DNA of 23,533 nucleotides from Actinomycetota bacterium (GCA_009705435.1 WLTJ01000003.1:1-23533); one strand, 5' to 3'; shown: positions 15,329 through 23,533, numbered from the stretch's first letter. The notes: generated by a model not told the origin, from the letters alone. Made by a program: numbers and translations.

Positions 15329-15873
15329 TGGCTCGTGCGCTCAGTGTTCCACAGAAGCGTTCGCCGGCGGTCAAGCCGGCTCGGCGCGTCTCTCCAAAAA
15401 AGGTCACGACTCGGACGGCTAAACAACGTCAAGAAGCCAAAACCCCCCGACTTAGAAGGGTTACCTCGCTACCTGGCGTGACAACAAAGACGCGCCGTAT
15501 CGTCGTTGTAGGAACTTTGGTGGCTGGTCTTGTTATCGCCTTCATGCTCGTCGTCGTGATCTTTCAGACACGAATTGCTGAAAGGCAATTAGGGATCGAC
15601 AAAGTGGAGTCGCAGATCTCAATTGAGCGTCAGCGCTATGACGCCTTGCGCCTTGAACGGTCAAGTTTGCGTAACCCAGAGCGATTAGTGGCCGAGGCCA
15701 CGGCGATGGGAATGGTTCCAGGTCAAGGGACTGACTTCACTGCCGTGGATCCAATGACGATGGCTCTTGTTCTTGTGTCTACTGGCGGAGTAGATCCAAA
15801 AATCCTGGCGCTTTCTCATGACCCATTTGAAAACTATGGTGCTGTGAAAGCCACAGTTGGGGATCGTCCGTGA
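15328..15873 (+). CDS. ftsL: FtsL-like cell division protein
   Basis: A bitopic membrane protein of 181 residues in the ftsL position between rsmH and ftsI. The N-terminal cytoplasmic tail (1-57) is very basic with many Lys and Arg. One transmembrane helix covers about 58-80, then an extracytoplasmic coiled-coil region (about 82-118) and a LRNPERLVAEATAMGMVP motif typical of FtsL/DivIC proteins. In other bacteria FtsL with FtsB and FtsQ activates FtsWI at the septum. Sequence conservation in this family is low, so topology and place carry most of the call. The C-terminal tail of about 50 residues is unusual in length. The stop overlaps ftsI as GTGA. Confidence 0.82.
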   Translation: MARALSVPQKRSPAVKPARRVSPKKVTTRTAKQRQEAKTPRLRRVTSLPGVTTKTRRIVVVGTLVAGLVIAFMLVVVIFQTRIAERQLGIDKVESQISIERQRYDALRLERSSLRNPERLVAEATAMGMVPGQGTDFTAVDPMTMALVLVSTGGVDPKILALSHDPFENYGAVKATVGDRP

Positions 15874-17840
15874 CGACTCGGCGGCCAGCCCCAACTCGCA
15901 CGAGAACCAAAGTGCAGTCTTCGCGCTCTACTCGAAGCCGAGCATCGGCTAAGCCTGCTTCCAAAAAGCCTGATCCCAAAAAAGACGCAAAAGCGTCTAC
16001 ATCTCGATCAACTTCAGCGGTACGTCAAAAAGAGAGTTCCCGCCGTCGGGTGACCAACAAGAAGTCGGTGTCGAGTAGTGAGCATCATGATCGCGTCTGG
16101 AATGTTGGTTCAACTCGTCGTCGTTTTCGTTGGATGGCAGGAGTTGCACTAGCGCTGTTGGTTTCGTTGATGGGTAAGAGCGCATACATCCAAGTGGCCC
16201 ATGGAAGTGGACTGCAAGCTGATGGTGTTGCTCAACGAGAATCAACGACAAAAATTCAGGCGGCTCGCGGGACAATATTTGACCGAGATGGAAACGAGAT
16301 GGCTGTCACGCTCCCAGCTCTATCTCTCTACGCTGATCCACGTGCCGTCACTGATCCTGCTGCGACAGCGCATCTACTCGGGCAGATGCTCGGGTTTGAT
16401 GCTTCAGCCGAAACGGAATTGGCGAATAAATTAGCGAAGAAGGCAACTTCCTTTGTGTACGTGCAACGTTTTGTCAATCAGGATGTGGCGGACGCCATTT
16501 TGTCTTTGAATCTGGCAGGTGTCAACGGCATCTCCGAGCCCCAGCGCATTCAAGTCGCGGGCGGTCTCGCAACGAACATCATTGGTCGTACTGATCCCTT
16601 CGGAGTCGGTTCAACTGGGCTTGAACTGCAATATGACAAAGTGCTGAGCGGTCACGACGGTTCAATGGTCCGCGAATTACTGAAGGGCAGGAGCCTGCCA
16701 GGGACGAGTCGGATCGTTGAGCAAGCGCGACCTGGGACTGACTTGGTACTCACCATTGACCGTTCAATGCAGTTCCAAACTGAGCAGTTGCTTCTTGCCC
16801 GAGTGAATGAACTTAGTGCCAAAGGTGGCAACGCTGTCATTCTCGACACGAAAACTGGCGAGGTCTTGGCGATCGCCAGCGTGCGCCGCGAAAGCAATGG
16901 CATCGCTGAAGTCACCAGTGCCAACTTGGCTGCCGTTGAGTCCTATGAGCCAGGCTCAGTGGCCAAGGTTTTCAGCATCGCCGCCACCATTGATACTGGC
17001 GTCGGTACTCCTGAGAGCGTGTACGAAGTTCCTGGCGTATACATCTTCGACCCAGATACCGACTTTGCAAAGACGATTTATGATGCGTACCCGCATGAGT
17101 TGGAGCCGATGTCTTTGCGTGACATCATCGTCCATTCGTCAAATATCGGGACTCTCATGGCGGCGAGCGAAGTTGGTTCGCCTAAATTGCACGATTATTT
17201 ATCGGAGTTCGGGTTCGGACATCAGACGGGTCTTGAATTCCCTGGAGAGAGTGCTGGTGTCTTAAAGGAAGCGAAGAATTGGCGCGGCTCGGAGAACGCC
17301 ACCGTCTCCTATGGGTATGGCTTTTCCAGCACATCGTTACAACTTGCCGCAGCGGTGAATGTCGTTGCAAACCGGGGTGTGTATGTGTCGCCGAAGTTTG
17401 TGAAATCTACGATTGACGAAAAGGGCTCATTGTGGGAAACGCCGAGCGGTCAAACGCATCGCGTTATTTCAGAAGCTACTGCCTCAACAATGACAGATTT
17501 GTTAGCGGGAGTTGTCTGTGAAGGAACAGGAGTGCGCGCCCAAGTTGACGGGATTGCGGTTGCTGGAAAAACTGGAACCAGTCGCAAGATTCAGGCCAAT
17601 GGGACCTACATCAGCGACAGCGGCCTGCGCTCATACTTTGCGACCTTCGTCGGTTTTCTTCCAGCCGCTGATCCTCAGGTCACAATTTTGGTCTCTATCG
17701 ACGAGCCAGATCCTTCAAGCCGCGACCGATTCGGTGGAACGGCGGCAGCACCAGCGTTTGCAAAACTAGCGACAATGGCAATTCACGAACGCTCAATTGA
17801 TCCGACGATTGGTGATAGCGGATGTCGGGTCACGAAATGA
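15870..17840 (+). CDS. ftsI: Penicillin-binding protein FtsI (septal transpeptidase, class B)
   Basis: Crosslinks septal peptidoglycan together with the glycosyltransferase FtsW. At 656 residues it begins with a long, basic, Ser/Lys/Arg-rich cytoplasmic tail (1-85), then one transmembrane helix (about 86-108). The non-catalytic pedestal carries ARGTIFDRDG (132-141). The transpeptidase domain has EPGSVAK with catalytic Ser363 and Lys366, SSN (423-425) and KTG (567-569), so all three active-site motifs are intact. The SVAK box differs from the common STFK/STMK form but keeps Ser and Lys. No PASTA domain is seen. GTG at 15870 is set by the GTGA overlap with ftsL. Confidence 0.95.
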   Translation: MTTRRPAPTRTRTKVQSSRSTRSRASAKPASKKPDPKKDAKASTSRSTSAVRQKESSRRRVTNKKSVSSSEHHDRVWNVGSTRRRFRWMAGVALALLVSLMGKSAYIQVAHGSGLQADGVAQRESTTKIQAARGTIFDRDGNEMAVTLPALSLYADPRAVTDPAATAHLLGQMLGFDASAETELANKLAKKATSFVYVQRFVNQDVADAILSLNLAGVNGISEPQRIQVAGGLATNIIGRTDPFGVGSTGLELQYDKVLSGHDGSMVRELLKGRSLPGTSRIVEQARPGTDLVLTIDRSMQFQTEQLLLARVNELSAKGGNAVILDTKTGEVLAIASVRRESNGIAEVTSANLAAVESYEPGSVAKVFSIAATIDTGVGTPESVYEVPGVYIFDPDTDFAKTIYDAYPHELEPMSLRDIIVHSSNIGTLMAASEVGSPKLHDYLSEFGFGHQTGLEFPGESAGVLKEAKNWRGSENATVSYGYGFSSTSLQLAAAVNVVANRGVYVSPKFVKSTIDEKGSLWETPSGQTHRVISEATASTMTDLLAGVVCEGTGVRAQVDGIAVAGKTGTSRKIQANGTYISDSGLRSYFATFVGFLPAADPQVTILVSIDEPDPSSRDRFGGTAAAPAFAKLATMAIHERSIDPTIGDSGCRVTK

Positions 17841-19273
17841 CGCCGACAAAGATGAAGGTCGGCAAGATAGCAGAGATGTTTGCGGCATCGGACCTTCTGG
17901 TCGCTGCGGCTCTGCGCGATATTGAAGTGACTTCCATTACTCACGATTCACGACAAGCAGATAAAGGGTCATTGTTTTGTTGTGTGCCTGGCGATCGCTA
18001 TGACGGGCATAGTTTTGCGGGTGATGCCGTTGCACGCGGCGCCAACGCACTGTTGGTTGATCACTTCTTGCCAGAAATTGATTCTGCCGTTGCACAAATC
18101 ATTGTCAAAGATGTGCGCTCCTGCGTGGGGGCTGTTGCCGCCAAGGTTTATGGTGACCCCTCGCAACAACTTTCCGTCGTCGGAATTACAGGGACAAACG
18201 GTAAGACAACGACGGCCCATCTGTTGGCTTCAATTCTGCGTTCAGATCAGGTCAAGACAGAAATTCTTGGAACCCTTTCGGGGGCCTTCACGACCCCTGA
18301 AGCAGCAGATTTACAAAAGATGTTTGCCGATATGTTGGACGTTGGTGTGCGAGCCATAGCGATGGAGGTTTCATCTCATGCCCTGGCTCTCGGAAGAGTC
18401 AATGGCACGCATTTCTCGCAAACGGTATTCACTAATCTTGGAATTGATCATTTGGATTTCCATGGTACGCAAGAAGAGTATTTCCATGCGAAATTGCGTT
18501 TGTTTAACAGTGAGTTCAGCGGAACCGGAATTGTCAATGCCGATGATCCCTTCGGACAAAAAATCATTGAGCAAGCAGACATTTCGATGATTCCGTTTTC
18601 GATGCAAGATATTCATGACTTGGAAGTTTCGGCAGTTGAACATAGTTACACATGGCGAGAACATCGAATTGTGGTAGCAATTGGAGGATCAGTCAATGTC
18701 ATGAACTCCATTGCAGCCGCAACGACGGCCAGTGAGATGGGTGTTACTCCTCAAGCGATTATTCAAGGTCTGCGCGAGTTGCCACCGATTAGTGGCAGGT
18801 TTGAGAAAGTTGAGGCTGGACAAGATTTCGTTGTGCTGGTTGATTTCGCTCATACGCCCGATGGTTTGGCTCAAGTACTGCGTTCGGTGCGCGAATCGAC
18901 TCCGGGGGGACGGGTCATCGTTGTTTTTGGATGTGGCGGCGACCGTGACAAGATGAAACGTCCAATGATGGGCGAGATCGCCGTGTCTCTCGCTGATCAC
19001 GTTGTGGTGACTTCGGATAATCCTCGGAGTGAGAACCCAGAGACCATTATCGCCTCCGTAGTCGCTGGTATTCCGGAACATTTGCGACACCGACTTGTTG
19101 CCACTGAGGTTGATCGACGACTTGCCATTCGAAGAGTGCTGCGGATGGCCGAGCCTGCGGATGTGGTCGTTATCGCCGGCAAGGGTCACGAGACGACGCA
19201 AACAATTGGCGCAGAGGTTCTACCATTTGATGATCGGCTAGTTGTGACAGAGATTTTGAGGGGTGTCGGATGA
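17837..19273 (+). CDS. murE: UDP-MurNAc-tripeptide synthetase (meso-diaminopimelate adding)
   Basis: Cytoplasmic ligase that adds the third amino acid to UDP-MurNAc-L-Ala-D-Glu, 478 residues. Motifs are HDSRQADKGSLF, the ATP loop GTNGKTTT (119-126), TTPE (152-155), HALALGRV, HLDFHGT, the carbamylated-lysine region YFHAKL (Lys219), VDFAHTPDGL and DNPRSENPETI. DNPR (394-397) is the pocket that recognises meso-diaminopimelate, so lysine-type wall is unlikely. ATG at 17837 is chosen because it makes the ATGA overlap with ftsI seen at the other junctions; an ATG at 17822 would give 5 more residues. Length excludes a MurE-MurF fusion. Its end overlaps mraY directly, with no murF between. Confidence 0.95.
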   Translation: MTPTKMKVGKIAEMFAASDLLVAAALRDIEVTSITHDSRQADKGSLFCCVPGDRYDGHSFAGDAVARGANALLVDHFLPEIDSAVAQIIVKDVRSCVGAVAAKVYGDPSQQLSVVGITGTNGKTTTAHLLASILRSDQVKTEILGTLSGAFTTPEAADLQKMFADMLDVGVRAIAMEVSSHALALGRVNGTHFSQTVFTNLGIDHLDFHGTQEEYFHAKLRLFNSEFSGTGIVNADDPFGQKIIEQADISMIPFSMQDIHDLEVSAVEHSYTWREHRIVVAIGGSVNVMNSIAAATTASEMGVTPQAIIQGLRELPPISGRFEKVEAGQDFVVLVDFAHTPDGLAQVLRSVRESTPGGRVIVVFGCGGDRDKMKRPMMGEIAVSLADHVVVTSDNPRSENPETIIASVVAGIPEHLRHRLVATEVDRRLAIRRVLRMAEPADVVVIAGKGHETTQTIGAEVLPFDDRLVVTEILRGVG

Positions 19274-20337
19274 TAGCGGTGATGATTGCGGCGATCACCG
19301 CTTTAATCTCTTCGCTTCTTGGGAGTCGGTTCCTGATTGGCTTTTTCAGAAATCGCGGTAAGGGTCAACCTATTCTCGGAAAAGAGGATCACGGACCCGA
19401 CCATCATCAAAGCAAAGCCGGCACTCCAACGATGGGAGGTCTAGCCATCGTTGGGTCAGCGATGTTGGGTTGGATCATCGCTCACATTCGTGATGGGTTA
19501 GCGTTTTCTAATCAGGCCCTGATTATTTGGGCTGGCATCTTGGCTATGGCGGGGATGGGGTTGATTGACGATGTCATCAAAGTCAATAAGGGGCATAATC
19601 GCGGAATTTTTTGGAAGAAGAAGGGCTACATCACCTTTGGCCTAGCGTGCCTGATCACCTGGCTCTTGGTTGCGGTGGTTGATATTTCGGAAACGATTTC
19701 CTTGACACGCTTTGACTGGCCCGGATGGAGCATTCCATGGTGGCTGTGGGTTTTGTGGACAGCGCTCATGATGTGGGGCACGACCAACGCTGTCAATGTG
19801 ACTGATGGGCTTGATGGTTTGGCTGGAGGGTCGGCACTGTTTGGGTTTTTGGCGTTCACAGTGATTGGCTATTGGTCTTTCAGAAATCCAGAAATTTACG
19901 GCGTGTTGAATCACGGCACCGTAAACCCGTTGGACTTGGCTGTTTTGTCTGCTGCCTTTGCTGGAGCATGTGGCGGCTTCCTGTGGTGGAACGCGGCTCC
20001 TGCAAAAATATTTATGGGCGATGTTGGAGCCCTCGGCATCGGCGCCGCTTTGGGATTGTTGGCAGTGGCAACCAATACACATTTTCTGCTCCCATTAATC
20101 TGCGGCGTGAATGTCATTGAAGCTGGTTCAGTGGCGATTCAAATGGCCGTATTTAAAGCCTCTGGGCGAACTCGGCGTTTCTTTCGTATGACGCCGATTC
20201 ACCATCATTTCGAGTTGATTGGTTGGCCTGAGACGACTGTCATTATTAGGTTCTGGATCATCGGTGGAATCTGTGTTGCGGCGTCTCTCGCACTATTCAT
20301 TGGTGACTTCACAAGAATAAGTGATGCGTTGCGATGA
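19270..20337 (+). CDS. mraY: Phospho-MurNAc-pentapeptide translocase
   Basis: Integral membrane enzyme that joins UDP-MurNAc-pentapeptide to undecaprenyl phosphate to make lipid I. At 355 residues with about ten hydrophobic helices it is of normal size. Signature parts are HHQSKAGTPTMGGL (45-58), the catalytic GLIDDVIK (Asp100, Asp101), NAVNVTDGLDGLAGG (173-187), FMGDVGALGIGAALG and the RMTPIHHHFELIGWPE histidine loop. Everything needed for activity appears present. It starts inside the murE stop as ATGA and overlaps murD in the same way. Confidence 0.96.
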   Translation: MIAVMIAAITALISSLLGSRFLIGFFRNRGKGQPILGKEDHGPDHHQSKAGTPTMGGLAIVGSAMLGWIIAHIRDGLAFSNQALIIWAGILAMAGMGLIDDVIKVNKGHNRGIFWKKKGYITFGLACLITWLLVAVVDISETISLTRFDWPGWSIPWWLWVLWTALMMWGTTNAVNVTDGLDGLAGGSALFGFLAFTVIGYWSFRNPEIYGVLNHGTVNPLDLAVLSAAFAGACGGFLWWNAAPAKIFMGDVGALGIGAALGLLAVATNTHFLLPLICGVNVIEAGSVAIQMAVFKASGRTRRFFRMTPIHHHFELIGWPETTVIIRFWIIGGICVAASLALFIGDFTRISDALR

Positions 20338-21710
20338 GCGACCAAGTACTTGTCTACGGAGTTGGGATCGCCGGTATGGCGACTATTCGTGCCCTGATGC
20401 AACGTGGGATTGATTTCATCGCCGTTGATGATCACCTGAGTGAAACGCAACGGCGAGCCCTGGCAGATATTGACGTTGCAGCGATTGAGTCGCCCGACGA
20501 TGATCTCTTGAAAAAACTCATTGCGAATAGTGCGTTTGTGGCACCAGCTCCTGGCATTGCCGAACATCATCGTGTGATCATTGAGTCGTTGCGCCAGGGT
20601 AAAGAAATGAAGACCGAGTTAGACCTTGCTTACGACTGGGAATCGGGACGCAGCGGCGGTGCTCGCCCGATTGTGACGGTGACCGGAACCGATGGCAAAA
20701 CGTCAACCGTGTTGTTAACGCAAGCCATGCTGGCGGCATCAGGTCGTCGACCAATTGCTTGTGGCAATACGGAGATTCCCATGGTCGAGGCCTTGGACAT
20801 GGATGTTGATACCTTCGTCGTTGAAGCCACAAGTTTTCGTTTGGCCTTTGTGGAATCATTTCGTTCGCAGGCTTCAGCATGGTTGAACCTGGCTCCGGAT
20901 CATCTTGACTGGCACACCTCAATGGAGACCTATGAGGCGGCGAAGGCTCGTCTGTGGAGAAATCTGAGCGCAACGGACACAGCGATCGGTTTCGCTGGCG
21001 ATGCGACTGTGATGCGCCATTTGCGCAATGTGCAGGCCCGTCAGATAGTCGTCGCTGAGCAGTCTGGGGACGGCGACTACTTCTGTCGTGAGGGAAAACT
21101 TTGTGGACCTTTCGGAGAGATCACTGATACTGCTGCTATGTATCGCTCGTTGCCGCATGATATTTCCAATGCCCTGGTCGCATCTGCGCTCTGTCATGAA
21201 ACTGGATTGGGAGAACTCGCTGCGATGAAAGCAGTTCTGCAGACTTTTGTCGCCCCTCATCATCGCATTGAGTTCGTGGCACAAGCACAGGGAGTGTCCT
21301 GGTTTGATGATTCAAAAGCTACGACTCCACACGCAGCGTTAACCGCTTTGCGTGGATTTGAGTCGGTCGTTTTGATTGCTGGTGGACGCAATAAAGGGCT
21401 CGACCTTTCGGCGATGGCGCGTGAACCCAAGCGAATGAAGGGTGTCGTGGCAATCGGTGAATCGGCGGACCTCATCGCTCAGGCTTTCCACGGTGTATGC
21501 CCAGTCGTGTTTGCTGACTCGATGGACGCAGCGGTATCAGCAGCGCTCTCTCTGGCGGCCGAAGGTGACACTGTGCTGCTGTCTCCAGGATGCACGAGTT
21601 TGGATTGGTACGGCGGGTACGCCGAACGCGGTGATGATTTTGTTCGCTGTCTCAAAGAAGCCCTTGAATCAAATGTTCTACGAACTCAAAGCAATGGAGT
21701 GACATCATGA
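20334..21710 (+). CDS. murD: UDP-MurNAc-L-alanine:D-glutamate ligase
   Basis: Cytoplasmic ligase adding D-glutamate, 458 residues. The N-terminal Rossmann domain (VLVYGVGIAGMAT), ATP loop GTDGKTST (118-125), ACGNTEIP, VVEATSFRL, HLDWHTSMETYEAAKARL, WFDDSKATTPHAAL, AGGRNKGLDL and LLSPGCTSLDWYGGYAERGDDF give the MurD order. Several positions depart from the common forms GTNGKTTT, ELSSFQL and SPACASFD, but catalytic Lys, Glu, His and the DSKAT segment are kept. Place in the dcw cluster confirms the call. Both ends overlap neighbours as ATGA. Confidence 0.93.
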   Translation: MSDQVLVYGVGIAGMATIRALMQRGIDFIAVDDHLSETQRRALADIDVAAIESPDDDLLKKLIANSAFVAPAPGIAEHHRVIIESLRQGKEMKTELDLAYDWESGRSGGARPIVTVTGTDGKTSTVLLTQAMLAASGRRPIACGNTEIPMVEALDMDVDTFVVEATSFRLAFVESFRSQASAWLNLAPDHLDWHTSMETYEAAKARLWRNLSATDTAIGFAGDATVMRHLRNVQARQIVVAEQSGDGDYFCREGKLCGPFGEITDTAAMYRSLPHDISNALVASALCHETGLGELAAMKAVLQTFVAPHHRIEFVAQAQGVSWFDDSKATTPHAALTALRGFESVVLIAGGRNKGLDLSAMAREPKRMKGVVAIGESADLIAQAFHGVCPVVFADSMDAAVSAALSLAAEGDTVLLSPGCTSLDWYGGYAERGDDFVRCLKEALESNVLRTQSNGVTS

Positions 21711-22963
21711 CAGTTGCAATTCAACGCCAATCTCGAAAGCCCAAAGATATGTCGGATCGACGGCGGGCGGCCTTTGAACGGGCCCAATCAGCACGTACCC
21801 AAGGCGCTAAGCCTCGCTCGCGTTATCGAGAGAAAATTGGTAGTGGACCGAAACCTTTGGGCTTCTACATGATTGCTGCAATCACTTTTATTCTCGTCGC
21901 GTTTGGTTTGGTGATGGTCTTATCGGCATCGTCAATTTATTCATTTAATAAAGAAGGAACACCGTGGGAATACTTCTCGCGCCAGGTCCTCTTCACTGTC
22001 GTGGGTATAGCGGGGATGGTGACAGCTATAACTTTTCCACTCACATGGTTTCAAAAACACACGAAGCGATTCCCGTCGCTCACATTTGCTTCAATCTTGC
22101 CTGTGTTCGGTGTGGGTCTGATGTTTCTTGCTTTCCTCCCTGGTATCGGCACCGAAGTCAACGGTGCTCGGGCGTGGTTGCAGATTGGCCCTCAAACATT
22201 CCAGCCATCTGAACTCATGAAACTGTTCATCATTATTTATGGCGCCGACCTTTTGTCGAGGCGCGAGTCAGAAATGGGAAACCTTCGTCGTACTATGCGT
22301 CCGTTTTTAAAAATCGTGGGTTTAGCCGCTGGATTGGCTTTGGTTCAAAGCGACATCGGTTCTTGCGTCGTGATGATTGGGATAGCCGCGGCGGTTCTTT
22401 TCTTGGCCGGCGCTCCCTTGCGGCCGATGGTGGGTCTAGCCGCCATAGCAACACCTTTGGCGTTTTTGTTTATTCGCAGTAGCCCGGACAAACTTCAGCG
22501 TTTTACTTCTTTTTTGGATATCTATGGAACCCGAGACGATAAGAGTTATCAGGTTTACCAGTCCTGGATCAGCCTTTCAAATGGTGGCTTAACAGGTACT
22601 GGCATCGGTACGGGCTCGGGTAAGTGGGGCTATGTGCCTTTGTCGCACAGTGACTTCATATTCGCCGTTCTCGCAGAAGAAATGGGCTTGCTGGGAGTCG
22701 TTGGACTCATTACCCTCTTCGCCTTCCTGATCTATTTCGGTCTTCAGGTGGCTCTTTCATGTCGATACCGTTTCGGTCTGTTGCTCGCTGGCGGTATCGC
22801 CTCTTGGTTCCTGCTGCAGTTAGTGATCAACGTAGGTGGGGTGGTTGGCCTCCTGCCGGTGACAGGACTGACCTTGCCATTCATCTCTTTTGGTGGGACA
22901 TCACTTATTGTTTCAATGGTGGCTTGTGGACTTTTGATGAACGTAGCCCGCAGTCCGAGATGA
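21707..22963 (+). CDS. ftsW: Septal peptidoglycan glycosyltransferase FtsW (SEDS family)
   Basis: Polymerises lipid II into glycan strands at the division septum, paired with FtsI. At 418 residues it has a basic cytoplasmic tail (about 1-48) and then about ten hydrophobic helices starting at LGFYMIAAITFILVAFGLV. SEDS landmarks are NGARAWLQIGPQTFQPSELMKL, the LSHSDFIFAVLAEEMGLLG loop and helix, and LPFISFGGTSL near the end. FtsW rather than RodA is preferred from its position between murD and murG. The start ATG overlaps the murD stop, and the stop overlaps the murG start. Confidence 0.95.
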   Translation: MTVAIQRQSRKPKDMSDRRRAAFERAQSARTQGAKPRSRYREKIGSGPKPLGFYMIAAITFILVAFGLVMVLSASSIYSFNKEGTPWEYFSRQVLFTVVGIAGMVTAITFPLTWFQKHTKRFPSLTFASILPVFGVGLMFLAFLPGIGTEVNGARAWLQIGPQTFQPSELMKLFIIIYGADLLSRRESEMGNLRRTMRPFLKIVGLAAGLALVQSDIGSCVVMIGIAAAVLFLAGAPLRPMVGLAAIATPLAFLFIRSSPDKLQRFTSFLDIYGTRDDKSYQVYQSWISLSNGGLTGTGIGTGSGKWGYVPLSHSDFIFAVLAEEMGLLGVVGLITLFAFLIYFGLQVALSCRYRFGLLLAGGIASWFLLQLVINVGGVVGLLPVTGLTLPFISFGGTSLIVSMVACGLLMNVARSPR

Positions 22964-23533
22964 CTTGTTTCGTCGTCATCGGCGGCGGTGGCACCTCCGG
23001 TCATGTTTTGCCCGCGATTGCTATCGCTGAAGCTCTCGTCGATTCTGGGAATGAGATCAGTGAAATTTTTTATACTGGAAGCCAGCGAGGAATAGAAACA
23101 CGTTTGATTCCACCTACAGGCATGGGATACAAGTTTTTCCAAGTGACAGGATTTCAGAGAAGTTTTTCTCTTACCGCATCAAAGAGCAACTTGCTCTTTG
23201 TGCCGCGGATGCTGAGAGCGCGCCATCAAGCAATTCGCCTTTTGCGATCCATGAGACCCAAGGTCGTTGTCAGCGTCGGCGGGTATGCCAGTTTGCCGGC
23301 AGTTTTGGCTGCCAAGAAGTTGGGCATCCCCATTGTTGTGGTGAGTTATGACCGAACACCGGGGAGGTCAAGCGCCCTGACGGCACGTTTCGCTCAAAAG
23401 ACTGCTGTGGCTTTTCCAGACTCGCAACTCCCGCGTGCCGTGATGACTGGCGCTCCTGTGCGGCGGGTGGTGCGCTCCGTTGATCGAGAACAAGACCGTG
23501 CGACTGCACGCCAGCGACTAGGGATTGATGAGG
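22960..23533 (+). CDS. murG: MurG glycosyltransferase, N-terminal part (cut by window edge)
   Basis: Adds GlcNAc from UDP-GlcNAc to lipid I to give lipid II at the inner face of the membrane. The first 191 residues are visible. The phosphate-binding loop GGGGTSGHVLPA (8-19) with His15, then FYTGSQRGIETRLIP, VSVGGYASLPA (104-114) and a MTGAPVRR strand (162-169) follow the MurG order. At the place of the usual HEQN motif the protein has SYDR (129-132), followed by TPGRSSALTARFA where PGxxN is usual. ATG at 22960 overlaps the ftsW stop as ATGA. The downstream dcw genes (murC, ftsQ, ftsZ in most species) lie outside the window. Confidence 0.94.
   Translation, partial: MTCFVVIGGGGTSGHVLPAIAIAEALVDSGNEISEIFYTGSQRGIETRLIPPTGMGYKFFQVTGFQRSFSLTASKSNLLFVPRMLRARHQAIRLLRSMRPKVVVSVGGYASLPAVLAAKKLGIPIVVVSYDRTPGRSSALTARFAQKTAVAFPDSQLPRAVMTGAPVRRVVRSVDREQDRATARQRLGIDE

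Noticed and set aside
1..23533. Mobile elements, CRISPR arrays, tRNA or rRNA genes, phage or toxin-antitoxin modules
   Set aside because: Read for on both strands; no transposase, integrase, spaced direct repeats, cloverleaf or toxin-like gene pair was seen.

Overview
This window looks like chromosomal DNA of an actinobacterium, most likely a small-genome aquatic member of the Acidimicrobiia. The evidence is an MtrA/MtrB/LpqB-type operon, a DUF3040 membrane protein, a polyprenol-phosphate-mannose synthase-like enzyme and a division-cell-wall (dcw) cluster with actinobacterial features. Base composition is only about half G+C by eye, genes are tightly packed, GTG and TTG starts are common, and secreted proteins carry PTTTT linkers. 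The class-level placement is inference. No mobile element, CRISPR array, tRNA or rRNA was seen, and no stretch over 300 bases lacks a gene.

Left part (1-5846). A glycerol kinase fragment (glpK, minus) runs off the left edge and is preceded in its operon by a small two-helix membrane protein. Divergent from these is a group III 6-phosphofructokinase (plus). Then comes a minus-strand operon: an 86-residue membrane protein, an inositol-monophosphatase-family enzyme, an OmpR-type response regulator (MtrA-like), its sensor kinase (MtrB-like) and a short GerMN lipoprotein that looks like an LpqB without the usual propeller domain.

Middle part (5869-13723). On the plus strand lie a dolichol/polyprenol-phosphate mannosyltransferase, DNA polymerase IV (dinB), a DUF3040 protein with a very strong ribosome binding site, a ROK-family sugar kinase, an acyl-CoA dehydrogenase with a small conserved partner, an HNH endonuclease and a lipoate-protein-ligase-like protein. 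A secreted peptidase with four peptidoglycan-binding domains and an M23 catalytic domain is convergent with the last gene and divergent from the dcw cluster.

Right part (13724-23533). The dcw operon reads mraZ, rsmH, an ftsL-like gene, ftsI, murE, mraY, murD, ftsW and murG (cut by the window edge). Seven of the eight junctions are 4-nt ATGA or GTGA overlaps and the eighth is a TAATG, so the operon is translationally coupled throughout. MurE carries the DNPR motif for meso-diaminopimelate. murF is missing from its usual place between murE and mraY. The leader in front of mraZ holds G-rich TGGAG-like direct repeats with 10-bp spacing that resemble MraZ operators.

I found no clear new multi-gene system. 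The points most worth following are the murF-less cluster, the mini-LpqB, the divergent MurG and MurD motifs, the probable MraZ operator and the four-domain M23 hydrolase next to the dcw operon.
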